Assembly (NCBI RefSeq): GCF_029024105.1
Contig: NZ_CP118963.1
Span: 3,038,001 to 3,102,000 of the forward strand
Length of the DNA: 64,000 bases
Direction: 5' to 3'
From: Acinetobacter lwoffii
GTDB taxonomy: Bacteria; Pseudomonadota; Gammaproteobacteria; Pseudomonadales; Moraxellaceae
Numbering within the stretch: the first letter of the stretch is position 1; each line of letters begins with the position of its first letter. A program made the translations under genes and the position numbers. Below the pieces are notes generated by a model. It was not told the DNA's origin, made no database searches, and saw only the letters and a program-made list of their open reading frames with translations. Shown one piece after another: positions 33,961 through 43,692 of this stretch.

Positions 33961-35292
33961 ATGCCAAGTTTGACACCGTTACATGAAACCTATTGTCGAT
34001 GGGATCGAACCCCGCCGAGTCAGGCCGATGTACTGGAAGGTCTGGCGCAGCTGGTAACGATGCGCTTTAACGATGTGATCCAGGAGCTGATCAAGAGTAT
34101 TCAACGCGAAATTTTAATGAGTATTTTCGGTTTAAGTGAAAATAATTCTGAAAAAATTCAGAATATTCCGTCGATTGTGCGGCTCTATCAAATGTCTTAT
34201 GACATGCTGTTTCATTATGGCAATACCCTGATTGCCCCTGCTTTGCGCCAGATTATTGAACGCTTTCCTAAACTGCATAATAAACCGCTGACACCTTCCT
34301 TGCATTTTCTGGTCAGTGTCTTAAATGGCATTATCGGGGATTATCTGCTGAAATATCAAAACCCTCTAGCCCTGCCGATGGTGATCTATGACCATTATGG
34401 CTCGCTGCAAAAAGGTGAGCTAAGCGGTCGTATTACTTTGTTTGTACATGGCTTATGCATGAACCATTTAGACTGGTCAAATCGCAAATATGAAGGCATT
34501 GGGGCAAAATTACTGGCGCAGCGCGACCGCAATACCATGCTCTACCTGAATTACAATACTGGACGCCGGATTTCTGCCAATGGTCGAAGTCTGGCGAATA
34601 CCTTACAGGATCTGATTGCTCGCAATCCGAGAATTACCAGTATTGACCTGATCGGGCATAGCATGGGTGGTCTGGTCTCTCGTAGTGCGCTGTTTTATGG
34701 CAAGCAGAATGTCTATAGCTGGGTCAATATGGTGGAAAATCTGGTCTGTCTGGGTTCACCGCATCATGGTGCAGTACTGGAACGTTTTGGCTTTAGCTTG
34801 CAGGACAAACTTGGACATTTTCCACTGATCCGGCTGCTTGGCCATCTGGTCAATATTCGCAGTAACGGTATTCTGGATTTGCGCCATGGCAGCGTCCGGG
34901 ATGATGACTGGGAGCATAATCCACTTCGGATCGGCTTTATGGATGATCACCGTAAACCTGCCCCAATTCCCTCGCATATCGATACCTATCTGGTCGCCGG
35001 TACCATCGAGTTTGAAAACCGAAAAAACAAGACCTTACATGTGATTGGCGATTATCTGGTCAGTATTAAAAGTGCTTTGGGCGAGCATCCCAATCCGCGT
35101 TTCCAGCTCAAAGTCCCCGATGCAAACAAGGCGATTTTTTACGGCCTGAACCATTTTGAAATTCAGTATCATCCGCTAGTGGCCGAGCAGGTGGCGCGCT
35201 GGTTCTATCCAAGTGTAGAAGATGAAGCCTTTGATCAGATTCATGAATATGTGATGGATCTGGACAGTCTGGAAGGCATAGCCCTGACCTAA
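33961..35292 (+). CDS. Lipase-like alpha/beta hydrolase (PGAP1-like fold)
   Basis: A 443-residue hydrolase. FVHGLCMNHLDWS (about residue 162) is the oxyanion region and IDLIGHSMGGLVSRSAL (about 232) is the nucleophile elbow GHSMG. NLVCLGSPHHGAVLERF follows, as in PGAP1- and lipase-like esterases, and a C-terminal His lies in GLNHFEIQYHP. No signal peptide is clear, so it is probably cytoplasmic. I start at ATG 33961 (AGGA upstream); a TTG at 33943 is in frame. It has its own terminator. Confidence 0.88.
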   Translation: MPSLTPLHETYCRWDRTPPSQADVLEGLAQLVTMRFNDVIQELIKSIQREILMSIFGLSENNSEKIQNIPSIVRLYQMSYDMLFHYGNTLIAPALRQIIERFPKLHNKPLTPSLHFLVSVLNGIIGDYLLKYQNPLALPMVIYDHYGSLQKGELSGRITLFVHGLCMNHLDWSNRKYEGIGAKLLAQRDRNTMLYLNYNTGRRISANGRSLANTLQDLIARNPRITSIDLIGHSMGGLVSRSALFYGKQNVYSWVNMVENLVCLGSPHHGAVLERFGFSLQDKLGHFPLIRLLGHLVNIRSNGILDLRHGSVRDDDWEHNPLRIGFMDDHRKPAPIPSHIDTYLVAGTIEFENRKNKTLHVIGDYLVSIKSALGEHPNPRFQLKVPDANKAIFYGLNHFEIQYHPLVAEQVARWFYPSVEDEAFDQIHEYVMDLDSLEGIALT

Positions 35293-35304
35293 ACTGAAGC
35301 AAAT

Positions 35305-35332
35305 AAAAAAGCCCTCGATTGAGGGCTTTTTT
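35305..35332. terminator. Bidirectional terminator
   Basis: GCCCTC-gatt-GAGGGC between A6 and T6, shared by the convergent hydrolase and dsbB genes. Confidence 0.9.
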
Positions 35333-35345
35333 ATTAAATACGGAA

Positions 35346-35873
35346 TTAATATTTATCTCTGAGTCGTTTAACCGGTGCCTTTTTATATTTACGCAGTAGT
35401 TGCCACAGGCTAATCAGCAATAAAATACTGAAAAAGATCAAAGACCAGACAGGCAAGGATTGACCCAAGAAGGTCCAGTCAATCGCGGCACATTCCCCTG
35501 AACCATTTAAGACCTGTTGCAGTACAGACTGCATCGGCAGGGTTTCCAGCCAGTATTCCAGACCGGGACCGCAGCTCGGCACCTGATCCGGTGGCAGGTT
35601 CTGTAACCAGACATGACGCGCAGCCACGCCCACAGACCACAAAATACTGAGCGAACCCAGCAAGGCATACAGCCGCTTCATGAGATTAGATGCGGGATTA
35701 TGCAGGAATGCGATCAGTGAGATGATCCCGAGTCCGATTAATCCAACACGCTGAAACACACAGAGCGGACAAGGCGCCAGACCTTGTACATGCTCAAGAT
35801 ATAAGGCAAATGCCATGCCGATGACAGCAGCCAGAAACAACATACCACTCACGAAGCGATAACCCCATTGCAT
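35346..35873 (-). CDS. dsbB: Disulfide bond formation protein DsbB
   Basis: An inner-membrane quinone reductase that re-oxidises DsbA. The 175-residue protein has four transmembrane helices; the first periplasmic loop carries Cys35/Cys38 (CPLC) and the second loop carries Cys101 and Cys128 (PSCGPG and GECAA). All four catalytic cysteines are present. It lies 18 bp downstream of gshA in the same direction, so the two thiol genes probably share a transcript. Confidence 0.96.
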   Translation of the reverse strand: MQWGYRFVSGMLFLAAVIGMAFALYLEHVQGLAPCPLCVFQRVGLIGLGIISLIAFLHNPASNLMKRLYALLGSLSILWSVGVAARHVWLQNLPPDQVPSCGPGLEYWLETLPMQSVLQQVLNGSGECAAIDWTFLGQSLPVWSLIFFSILLLISLWQLLRKYKKAPVKRLRDKY

Positions 35874-35891
35874 GGTGAATCCTCTTATTTT

Positions 35892-37469
35892 TTATCGATA
35901 TTGGGCTAAATAATCAGCAAAACTGACGCTGCTATCTTGCTCGAGTTGCTGTTGCTGCTGCAATGACTTTTGTGACATTTCTTCAAAATAAGCCAGGGTT
36001 TCCGGGCTGAGCTGATGCGCTTCATAGACACTGCTGTGTTGCTGGGCCAGATGTTGGCCAAAATGCCACATACTGCCCTGTTCACGCGTATCCCCGACCA
36101 CTAGGGCAGACAAGGTGGCATCGACTTCATCGACCCGGATCCTCATGGTTTTTAGAGCATCAGTATATAAGGTGGTGTCATAGGCCGAATTTAACAGCTT
36201 GGCCAGGGGATGCATATGTTGCAAATGCATGGCACACCAGTCTTCAATCGGATAAGACTGACCATTTTCCATAATTGCGGCATTTGGCGCACGGCCACGA
36301 TTCACGACCTCGGCCTGATTCTGCTCAATGATATCCTGTTCATCGCTGAGGAGCGCCGGACTGTCCTGCAATAAACAGTACAAAGCTACGACTTCGAGGA
36401 AGCCGGCCGTATCTTCATTAATCCCAATCGGGCTATAGGGATTGACATCGACGGCACGTAACTCGACATAGGCAATCCCGCGATTTTCAAGGGCCTGTGA
36501 CGGGGTTTCACCCGCGAGTGGCACCTGTTTCGGGCGCACTAAGCTGTAATATTCATTTTCGATTTGCAACACATGATCATTGATCTGGATCGGCTGGCCA
36601 TTGGCATCATCTAGTCCCAGACGACTAAACGGTTTATACGGCGTTTTAACGGCTTTTTGCAGTCCGTCCAGATAGTCCTGCAAATTATTGTAGTGAATAC
36701 CGAGCTGTTTCTGCGCAGAGTTTTGATAGCCAAAACGTCCCATACGCAGCGCGGTCGCATAAGGCGAATACAAAGTGCCTTTCACCAATGGCAGCAAGAA
36801 ATGATCACGGCCAGTCATAAAGCACTGGCAGACTGCCGGACTGGCCCCGATCAGGAACATCACCAGTGGGGTCAGACGAATAAAGTTACGGATCAGGCCC
36901 ATATAGCGATGGCTGCGATAATCCTGCAAGCTCAATGCTTTCAGCGCTTCGTCCTGTTCCTGCTGTTGCAGTGCCTCGAAGAGATGGTCCGGGAAAGACA
37001 GGTTGTAATGCACACCTGAAATCGTCTGCATACGGCGGCCATAACGCACACCTAGACCATGACGATACAAGGTTTTAAATAAACCGATATTCGAGCTGCC
37101 ATACTGTGCCAGCGGAATACTGTCATCGCGGCTGTCCAGCATACACGGCATCGACAAAGGCCAGAGCTTTTCATCATTTTCCAGATGGCGATGTACAATT
37201 GCATGAATATCGCTGAGATAGTCCAGCGCCTTTTTAATACTGTCTTGTGGCGGAGTAATAAACTCCATCAATGCTTCAGAATAGTCCGTGGTGATATGTG
37301 GATGAGTCAAGGCTGAACCCAAGGCACGAGGATGCGCTGCCTGTGACAGGAAACCATCACTTTGCATACGTAAGCTTTCACGCTCGATACCACGCAGCAT
37401 GCCTTTGATGAGTGACGACTCGACCCAGGTCGGTAACACATTTTGGGAAGTCGATTCAGGTTGACTCAT
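35892..37469 (-). CDS. gshA: Glutamate--cysteine ligase
   Basis: GshA makes gamma-glutamylcysteine, the first and usually rate-limiting step of glutathione synthesis. The 525-residue protein is of the proteobacterial GshA class: RGIERESLRMQSDG near the N-terminus, DYSEALMEFITPP (active site), ISGVHYNLSFP near 157, and RGIAYVELRAVDVNPYSPIG. The first TTG/ATG choice is settled by MSQPES at 37469. The partner gshB lies elsewhere in the window. Confidence 0.96.
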   Translation of the reverse strand: MSQPESTSQNVLPTWVESSLIKGMLRGIERESLRMQSDGFLSQAAHPRALGSALTHPHITTDYSEALMEFITPPQDSIKKALDYLSDIHAIVHRHLENDEKLWPLSMPCMLDSRDDSIPLAQYGSSNIGLFKTLYRHGLGVRYGRRMQTISGVHYNLSFPDHLFEALQQQEQDEALKALSLQDYRSHRYMGLIRNFIRLTPLVMFLIGASPAVCQCFMTGRDHFLLPLVKGTLYSPYATALRMGRFGYQNSAQKQLGIHYNNLQDYLDGLQKAVKTPYKPFSRLGLDDANGQPIQINDHVLQIENEYYSLVRPKQVPLAGETPSQALENRGIAYVELRAVDVNPYSPIGINEDTAGFLEVVALYCLLQDSPALLSDEQDIIEQNQAEVVNRGRAPNAAIMENGQSYPIEDWCAMHLQHMHPLAKLLNSAYDTTLYTDALKTMRIRVDEVDATLSALVVGDTREQGSMWHFGQHLAQQHSSVYEAHQLSPETLAYFEEMSQKSLQQQQQLEQDSSVSFADYLAQYR

Positions 37470-37680
37470 TACAATCTCGCTTAAGGGGGCTAAATTATTA
37501 AATTAAAATCATCGGTTTAATCAGTATAACGTGATTTCGTGCCGGCACATGACAGGCTGCCTAGTTTTCAGGCAAACTATTGATTTTTAATTTGGCAAAT
37601 TTTTAACACAAACTTCCTCTATAAGACATGGAAAATTTGTGATTTTATTAACAAATAGATGCTAATGAATTGTAAATATT

Positions 37681-38220
37681 ATGAATTATCAAGATATTTT
37701 AGACTTCTGGTTTCATGCGGACAGCCAGCCCTTATGGTTTAGCCAAAGTCATGAATTCGACCAAAGTATTGCGCAGCAGTTCATGAGCACTCATCAGCAG
37801 GCAGCCCGGGCTGAACTTTGGGGCTGGCGTGAAACAGCAGAAGGTCGGCTGGCCGAAATTATTGTGCTAGATCAATTTTCACGAAATTTATTCCGTGATT
37901 CTCCCCAAGCTTTTGCCCAAGACAGTTTGGCACTGGCCTTGGCTCAGGAAGCCATCAGCCTGAACCTGGATCAACAGCTCAGTCCAGAACAACGTGCCTT
38001 TCTGTATATGCCATTTATGCACAGCGAATCCAAACTAATTCATGAATTCGCCTTAAAACTGTTTCAGCGTCTGGGCAATCCGACCAATCTGGAATTCGAG
38101 AAAAAGCATAAAGTCATTATTGACCGCTTTGGACGTTACCCGCATCGGAACCAAATCCTGGGTCGTGAATCGACCAATGAAGAACTTACTTTCCTGACCC
38201 AGCCCGATAGCAGTTTTTAA
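37681..38220 (+). CDS. DUF924 family protein
   Basis: A 179-residue cytoplasmic protein, DUF924 by pattern: ILDFWFHADSQPLWF, LAEIIVLDQFSRNLFRDSPQAFAQD, QRAFLYMPFMHSESK and HKVIIDRFGRYPHRN. The family is all-helical and related to TPR folds; its function is unknown. A short ATG-proximal region without strong ribosome-binding site; start supported by the conserved MNYQDILDFWF. It heads a rightward group with the lipoprotein and DUF445 genes. Confidence 0.92.
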   Translation: MNYQDILDFWFHADSQPLWFSQSHEFDQSIAQQFMSTHQQAARAELWGWRETAEGRLAEIIVLDQFSRNLFRDSPQAFAQDSLALALAQEAISLNLDQQLSPEQRAFLYMPFMHSESKLIHEFALKLFQRLGNPTNLEFEKKHKVIIDRFGRYPHRNQILGRESTNEELTFLTQPDSSF

Positions 38221-38272
38221 GATTTTTTAAGACCGGCTGTCTGAACTGGATCATTGCATCAGGAGATCGAAC

Positions 38273-38824
38273 ATGAAAAACATGCTACTGGGATTGAGTA
38301 TGATTGCTGCCATCAGCCTGACTGGCTGTGCAACCACACCCTCAAAGCCCTTAACATTTGATCAGTTAGGTCGCTACAGTACCACTCCCCTCAATAGCAA
38401 CACTTACCGTATCAGCTTTCAGGCCCGTCCCAATATGAGCTTTGGCACAGCTGAAGAAATTACCCTGCTCAAAGCCGCACAGACTACCGTACAAAATGGC
38501 TTTCAGTTCTTCAGGGTACTGAATGATCCAAGTAACCGTACTCAACAACCTCCACGGCAGGCCATCGTCTATCCGGCACCGAGCTTTTATCCGTACGGGT
38601 ATTACCGCCGATATCCGGGGTTCTGGCCAGACCCATTCTATGACCGTCCCTATACCGTGACTCTGGATCCTGCCCAGGTGGCCTATACCATTGAATGCTT
38701 CAAGGCCAATCAGGCGCCTCAAGATGCCTTTGATGCCCGCTTGATTTTACAGTCACTTGGGGCTAAATATGGTTTAAGTCCATCCGGTGCAGTGCTGCAA
38801 CCGCAACCGGCCAATCCCTCCTGA
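38273..38824 (+). CDS. Lipoprotein, CC0125-like family
   Basis: An exported lipoprotein of 183 residues: signal MKNMLLGLSMIAAISLTGC with the lipobox LTGC (Cys20). The mature protein has a beta-alpha part (YRISFQARPNMSFGTAEEI, LLKAAQTTVQNGFQFFRVL) and a Pro/Tyr-rich middle (YPYGYYRRYPGFWPDPFY). The pattern fits the CC0125/CC1285 lipoprotein family of unknown role. AGGAG lies upstream of ATG. The gap to DUF445 is 11 bp. Confidence 0.85.
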   Translation: MKNMLLGLSMIAAISLTGCATTPSKPLTFDQLGRYSTTPLNSNTYRISFQARPNMSFGTAEEITLLKAAQTTVQNGFQFFRVLNDPSNRTQQPPRQAIVYPAPSFYPYGYYRRYPGFWPDPFYDRPYTVTLDPAQVAYTIECFKANQAPQDAFDARLILQSLGAKYGLSPSGAVLQPQPANPS

Positions 38825-38835
38825 CAGGATGATCT

Positions 38836-40137
38836 ATGCAGACAGAGCGTATCTCCCCGAGCTTACAACGCAGTAAACGTTTCGCGACCATCGCCCTGGT
38901 GGTCGCCGTACTGATCTGGTTGGCATTGATGGTTGCAGCCAAACTGCTACCCGAATATATCTGGCTCATTCATATTCTGATGCTCTCGGCAGAAGCGGGT
39001 GTGGTCGGTGGTCTGGCGGACTGGTATGCGATTACCGTACTGTTTCGTAACCCTTTTGGCAGATTGCCCATTCCCAAGTTTTTACGTGACCATACCGAAA
39101 TCATTCCACGTAACAAGGCCCGTATTGCAGAGTCGATGGGCCGTTTTGTGCAGGAAAATTTTCTTTCTCCGCAAATTGTACAGCGCAGTCTGGACAGTAC
39201 CGACCTGAGTCTGGCTGCAGGACGCTGGCTGGCTAATCCACAAAACAATGCCCAAGTGACTCAGGTCATTCAGCAGACGGTGCCTAAAATCTTTGAATTT
39301 GTGGGACAGGAACAGATTGCCGGATTTATCCAGAGCAACAGCGTGCAATGGGTCAAAAATACCCAGATCAATACCCTGGCCAGCGAAATGCTGCATGCCG
39401 TTCTGGACAATGATTTCCATCAGGATGTACTACAGCGCGGACTGGATGTGGTGCATGCCTGGATGACCTCACATCCTGAACAAACCCGTGAGCTGACCCG
39501 TAACCTGTTTAAGGAAATGGGCGTGTGGAAACTGGCCAAAGGCGCCAGCTGGATCGGGATTGACGTGCAGCAACGCAGTATTGATTCCGTGATCGGGCGC
39601 GTTGAAGCCATGCTGGCCGATCCAGATCATCCATGGCGACTTAAAATTGAGAGCATGGGACATAGCTGGATGTTACAGCTGGCGGATAATGACAGTGAAG
39701 CCAGCCAACGCCTGAATGAAACCAAGGATGCCTTACTGGATAGCCCACAAGTGCTGAATTTTATCAGCGGTGCGGTGGTGATTTTATGTGATGCGATCAA
39801 GGCTGACTTGCAAAAACCGGATTCGGGGATTGCGGAAAATCTCAGAATTGCTATTCAACAGGTCGGTGAAAATATCATCTCGAATGCCTCGGTACGTGAG
39901 CTGCTGAATAAACGTCTCAGCGGAATCGCGGTTGACCTGAGTGACCAGTACAGTGAAAAAGTGATTCGTTTTATCAGCGAGCGCATTCACGAATGGGATT
40001 CAAGCGAGATGATCGACAAGATTGAAAATGAAGTCGGCGGCGACCTGCATATGATCCGGGTCAATGGAGTCGTGGTCGGTGCCTGTATCGGTCTGGTACT
40101 TGGGATTATCCGGGCGGCGGTAGAGCATTTAATTTAA
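38836..40137 (+). CDS. DUF445 family membrane protein
   Basis: A 433-residue inner-membrane protein with two N-terminal helices around a GGLADWYAITVLFRNPFGRLPIPK segment, the hallmark of the DUF445/YjiN family, followed by a long helical cytoplasmic or periplasmic region and a final helix (GVVVGACIGLVLGIIRAAVEHLI). Function unknown. It is probably cotranscribed with the lipoprotein gene. Confidence 0.92.
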   Translation: MQTERISPSLQRSKRFATIALVVAVLIWLALMVAAKLLPEYIWLIHILMLSAEAGVVGGLADWYAITVLFRNPFGRLPIPKFLRDHTEIIPRNKARIAESMGRFVQENFLSPQIVQRSLDSTDLSLAAGRWLANPQNNAQVTQVIQQTVPKIFEFVGQEQIAGFIQSNSVQWVKNTQINTLASEMLHAVLDNDFHQDVLQRGLDVVHAWMTSHPEQTRELTRNLFKEMGVWKLAKGASWIGIDVQQRSIDSVIGRVEAMLADPDHPWRLKIESMGHSWMLQLADNDSEASQRLNETKDALLDSPQVLNFISGAVVILCDAIKADLQKPDSGIAENLRIAIQQVGENIISNASVRELLNKRLSGIAVDLSDQYSEKVIRFISERIHEWDSSEMIDKIENEVGGDLHMIRVNGVVVGACIGLVLGIIRAAVEHLI

Positions 40138-40225
40138 AGATGACGCTATTCGTCCCATACATCCCGACTTTTAAAATATCCAAGAATTGACTCCAGCCAG
40201 ATCAAATTTAAGATTTAAAAAATGA

Positions 40226-40513
40226 TCACTTGGGTGGCTGAGGTCCGGACATATCGACCAATAGCCCCGTGAATTTGCGTACGAACGGCAATAAGGTCAC
40301 CACAATCGGAAAAGCAATCGCCCAGGAAATCATCCAGTTATGAAACCAGAGTGCCATAAATCCATCAATCCAGCCAAGATTACGCAGCATATTGATCATG
40401 GAAATAATGCCACTCATCAGACAGGACAGGATAAAAGGCACAATAATCAATGCCCATTTTGCAGGGAGTTTAGGAATATGACCGATAATGGTCGGACGTT
40501 GTGATGCAGCCAC
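40226..40513 (-). CDS. DUF2798 family membrane protein
   Basis: A 95-residue protein with two transmembrane helices: WALIIVPFILSCLMSGIISMIN and FHNWMISWAIAFPIVVTLLPF, matching DUF2798. The start is GTG 40513; no ATG is in frame nearby. It stands alone and convergent with DUF445, divergent from argS. Function unknown. Confidence 0.85.
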   Translation of the reverse strand: MAASQRPTIIGHIPKLPAKWALIIVPFILSCLMSGIISMINMLRNLGWIDGFMALWFHNWMISWAIAFPIVVTLLPFVRKFTGLLVDMSGPQPPK

Positions 40514-40771
40514 GACATGCTCTTTTTACTGTTTTCAGATGACTAATATAAGCCAAATTCTATACGGTGGAGCATTGTTTTTTTCATCTGAATCATTGAG
40601 CTTAAACTGGTTTTATTTTCACGGGATTAATCCGTTGATTTTCCCTTTCTTTAGTCAAAAACTTCTAACGAAGTGATCCTCTACTTTTTATTCCCTAGAA
40701 ATGCTTTTACCTAAACAGCCTGAAATTTGCTATATTTGCTGTTTTTCTGCGATCTCTATTTTCGACTGATT

Positions 40772-42562
40772 ATGAATACGGCAATACAAGCAGCTCTCGA
40801 TCATGCAGTGCACACTTTACAGGCACAAGGCGTACTCCCATCTGACTGGAACAATACAAGTAATTTGACGCGTACCAAAGACCGAAGCCATGGTGACTTT
40901 GCGTCGAATATTGCCATGATCGCGTCGAAAGCTGCGGGTATGAAGCCACGTGATTTAGCGGAAAAAATTCTTGCTGCCCTGCCTGAAGTGGCGGATATCA
41001 GCAAGGCAGAAATTGCCGGTCCTGGTTTTATTAACTTCTTCCTGAATGCCGACCAGCGCTTTGCAGTCCTCGATCAGATTCAGGCACAACAGGCGACTTA
41101 TGGTCGTACCCAGGTCAATGCCGACAAACGTATCCAGGTTGAATTCGTGTCTGCCAACCCGACCTCCAGCCTGCATGTGGGTCATGGTCGTGGTGCTGCG
41201 TATGGTATGACGGTTGCGAACCTGCTTGAAGCGACTGGTGCCAAAGTCGACCGCGAATACTATGTCAATGATGCTGGCCGTCAAATGGACATTCTGGCGA
41301 CTTCGACTTATCTGCGCTACCTAGAATTAACGGGTCAGGAACTGGTGTTCCCAAAAAATGCCTACCAAGGCGACTACGTTAAAGAAATCGCGCAAAGCAT
41401 TATTGACCAGGATGGCGACACCTATGTACGCCCTGTGGCTGACGTGTATAAAGATGTGCCTGAAGATGTGCAATTTGCTGCTGAATTAGATGCTGATGGC
41501 AATAAAGTCGTATTGTCTGGTGATAAAGAAAAACACATTGATGGTTTGATCTTTAACTCACAAGCGTTAATTGGCACAGGCTACCGCGTATTCTTGCAAG
41601 CCGCGCTTAAAGCGATTCTGGATGATATTAAAGATGACTTGGGCGAGTTCGGTGTAACCTTCAATCAGTGGTTCAGCGAAGAATCATTGACAGACAAAAT
41701 TGAAGAAGCCTTACAGACCTTAGATCAGCGTGGTTTCCTGTATGAACTAGATGGCAACATCTGGTTTAAATCCACTGCATTCGGTGATGAAAAAGACCGT
41801 GTCGTGAAACGCCGTAATGGCCAGACCACTTACTTCGCGTCTGACATCGCTTACCACCTGAACAAATTACAACGTGGCTATACCGATATCATCGATATCT
41901 GGGGTTCAGATCACCACGGTTATATCGCACGTGTAAAAGCGGCCATTGATGCGCTGGGCTATGATTCGAAAAAATTAACGGTTCTTCTGGTTCAGTTCGT
42001 GAGCCTATGGCGTGGCGGCGAGATGGTACAAATGTCATCCCGTTCAGGCCAGTTTGTGACCTTGCGTGATTTGCGTAAAGAAGTCGGCAATGATGCCGCT
42101 CGTTTCTACTACGTAATGCGCAAGTCTGAACAGCACATTGATTTTGACCTAGATCTTGCTGTGTCACAAAGCAAGGACAACGCCGTGTATTACATCCAGT
42201 ATGCACACGCCCGTATCTGTCGTATGTTAGAAAAAGCAGCGTCTACCAATGTCAACTTTGATGCTACAGCGGCACGTAATTTGGCGGCTAAGCTGGAGCT
42301 TGATGCTGAAACTGAAATCCTGGCCAAACTAGCGGCCTATCCAGAAATTCTGGTCCGTGCTGCAAACAGCTATGAGCCGCATCAAATCGGTAACTACCTA
42401 AAAGAGCTGGCAGCATTGTTCCACGGCTGGTACAACGACAATAAAGTACTCGGTGATGATGCTGAATTAACTCAGGCACGTTTATTGTTATCAGTGAACG
42501 TACGTCAGGTACTGCGTAACGGTTTAGAACTTTTAGGTGTGTCAGCTCCTGAATCAATGTAA
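40772..42562 (+). CDS. argS: Arginyl-tRNA synthetase
   Basis: ArgRS charges tRNA-Arg. The frame is open from 40727, but MNTAIQAALDHAV at 40772 is the family start, giving 596 residues. The class I signature HIGH appears as HVGH near 135 (SLHVGHGRGAAYG), and the KMSKS-like loop is MSSRSGQFVTLRDL, both usual for ArgRS. The C-terminal DALR anticodon domain is complete. A SPOR-domain gene follows at 334 bp with a terminator between them. Confidence 0.98.
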   Translation: MNTAIQAALDHAVHTLQAQGVLPSDWNNTSNLTRTKDRSHGDFASNIAMIASKAAGMKPRDLAEKILAALPEVADISKAEIAGPGFINFFLNADQRFAVLDQIQAQQATYGRTQVNADKRIQVEFVSANPTSSLHVGHGRGAAYGMTVANLLEATGAKVDREYYVNDAGRQMDILATSTYLRYLELTGQELVFPKNAYQGDYVKEIAQSIIDQDGDTYVRPVADVYKDVPEDVQFAAELDADGNKVVLSGDKEKHIDGLIFNSQALIGTGYRVFLQAALKAILDDIKDDLGEFGVTFNQWFSEESLTDKIEEALQTLDQRGFLYELDGNIWFKSTAFGDEKDRVVKRRNGQTTYFASDIAYHLNKLQRGYTDIIDIWGSDHHGYIARVKAAIDALGYDSKKLTVLLVQFVSLWRGGEMVQMSSRSGQFVTLRDLRKEVGNDAARFYYVMRKSEQHIDFDLDLAVSQSKDNAVYYIQYAHARICRMLEKAASTNVNFDATAARNLAAKLELDAETEILAKLAAYPEILVRAANSYEPHQIGNYLKELAALFHGWYNDNKVLGDDAELTQARLLLSVNVRQVLRNGLELLGVSAPESM

Positions 42563-42610
42563 AGCACTGCTTTTACATTGATGCAAGAAGGTAAATAGTC
42601 AAAACACTGT

Positions 42611-42657
42611 TTTGCATGCTCGCAAGACGAGAGCTATGCTCGAAGTGAGCATGCAAA
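42611..42657. repeat. Long inverted repeat downstream of argS
   Basis: TTTGCATGCTC (42611-42621) and GAGCATGCAAA (42647-42657) are exact inverted copies, with CGAG/CTCG (42628-42631/42639-42642) nested inside. No T run follows, so it may be a REP-like element or transcript-end structure. Confidence 0.6.
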
Positions 42658-42662
42658 CAACT

Positions 42663-42696
42663 TGGCATGTTTAGAGTTTAGCTTGAGAACATGCCA
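42663..42696. repeat. Second inverted repeat downstream of argS
   Basis: TGGCATGTT (42663-42671) and AACATGCCA (42688-42696), a perfect 9-bp pair with a 16-base spacer, directly after the longer repeat. Confidence 0.6.
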
Positions 42697-42837
42697 CGTA
42701 TTGCCGTTTATCTGCTGAGCAGACATTTTGTAACTTTAGCTATGTGCTTGAAGATACAGATAAATTAAAATTCTGTGTGATTTGTGATCTAGAGGATGAC
42801 TTTTGTATCCTGATCACATAGGATGAAGTGATAGTAA

Positions 42838-42864
42838 GGGCATAACTGCTGTTATGCCTTTTCT
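42838..42864 (+). terminator. Terminator-like hairpin just before the SPOR gene
   Basis: GGCATAAC-tgct-GTTATGCC followed by TTTTCT. It ends only a few bases before an in-frame ATG (42867) of the SPOR gene, which is why I prefer the GTG start at 42897. Confidence 0.8.
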
Positions 42865-42896
42865 ATATGTCCCGATTAATAAGAGGAAATTCCCAA

Positions 42897-43514
42897 GTGT
42901 TTGGAAAAACGCAACGCGGTGTATCTGAAAGACCGAATAAGCCTAAAAAGCCACTTATTCCAACCTGGCTCGGCACACTCGTGATCATTTTAATCGTGTT
43001 AAGTTTTTTAATGGCACTGATGCTCTGGAAGCCATGGGAACCGGTTAAACCGAAAACTCAAACAAGTGCTGAATCTGTCCAAGAAGAAGATACCAATAAA
43101 GATTACCGTTTTTATGATCTGTTACCACAGCAACAAGTGACGCCGATTCCTGAACAGGCCGTCCCTGAAAACAAAAATCAGGATACAGTAGTGATTGTAG
43201 AAGCACCTCGACCTGAAGTAGCTCCACCTGAAGCGACGACGACTGAACCTGGCTTAGAAGCCAGTGAAACGCCTGTTGCCACACCGGCCAGTTATATTCT
43301 GCAAGTCCGTAGTTTTGATGATCCGGATCAGGCCGATGCCCGCCGTGCCGAAATTATTCTCAATGGTTTATCTGCCGATGTGGTACGCAGTGTAGAAAAT
43401 GGTAAAGTCTGGTATCGCGTGGTTTCAGGCCCTTACGATTCTGCAGAAGCAGCGATTATCGCGCAGCAAACCTTGCAAAATAGCGGAATCGATTCCATCG
43501 TCGTGAAACGATAA
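42897..43514 (+). CDS. SPOR-domain protein
   Basis: A membrane-anchored protein of 205 residues with a single transmembrane helix (PTWLGTLVIILIVLSFLMAL), a Pro/Glu-rich periplasmic linker and a C-terminal SPOR domain (SYILQVRSFDDPDQADARRAEIIL, VWYRVVSGPYDSAEAAIIAQ, DSIVVKR). SPOR domains bind denuded glycan strands at the division septum. I choose GTG 42897 (AGAGGA nine bases upstream) because ATG 42867 abuts a terminator hairpin and has no ribosome-binding site. It lies downstream of argS as in other Acinetobacter. Confidence 0.88.
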   Translation: MFGKTQRGVSERPNKPKKPLIPTWLGTLVIILIVLSFLMALMLWKPWEPVKPKTQTSAESVQEEDTNKDYRFYDLLPQQQVTPIPEQAVPENKNQDTVVIVEAPRPEVAPPEATTTEPGLEASETPVATPASYILQVRSFDDPDQADARRAEIILNGLSADVVRSVENGKVWYRVVSGPYDSAEAAIIAQQTLQNSGIDSIVVKR

Positions 43515-43526
43515 TTTTCTAGAAAT

Positions 43527-43556
43527 AAAAAAAGCGCCTGATGGCGCTTTTTTTAT
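43527..43556 (+). terminator. Terminator of the SPOR gene
   Basis: AAAGCGCC-tgat-GGCGCTTT with A7 before and T7 after, 13 bp beyond the stop. Confidence 0.95.
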
Positions 43557-43559
43557 TTG

Positions 43560-43690
43560 GATCTCTCTAACCTTCTCCTGAATAGGAGAGGCCCCCCTTT
43601 TTTTAAAGGGACTGAGGGGGATTTTTATTTATTTTAAACGAGAAAATATTTAATCCCTCCAACCTCCCTTTAATAAAGGGAGGCTAAAAT
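43560..43690. repeat. Copy of the dispersed intergenic repeat
   Basis: CCTTCTCCTGAATAGGAGAGG, CCCCCCTTTTTTTAAAGGG and TTTAATCCCTCCAACCTCCC with AAAGGGAGGC form adjacent palindromes. The block around 43647-43680 repeats the one at 25100-25125 almost exactly. Confidence 0.7.
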
Positions 43691-43692
43691 TT

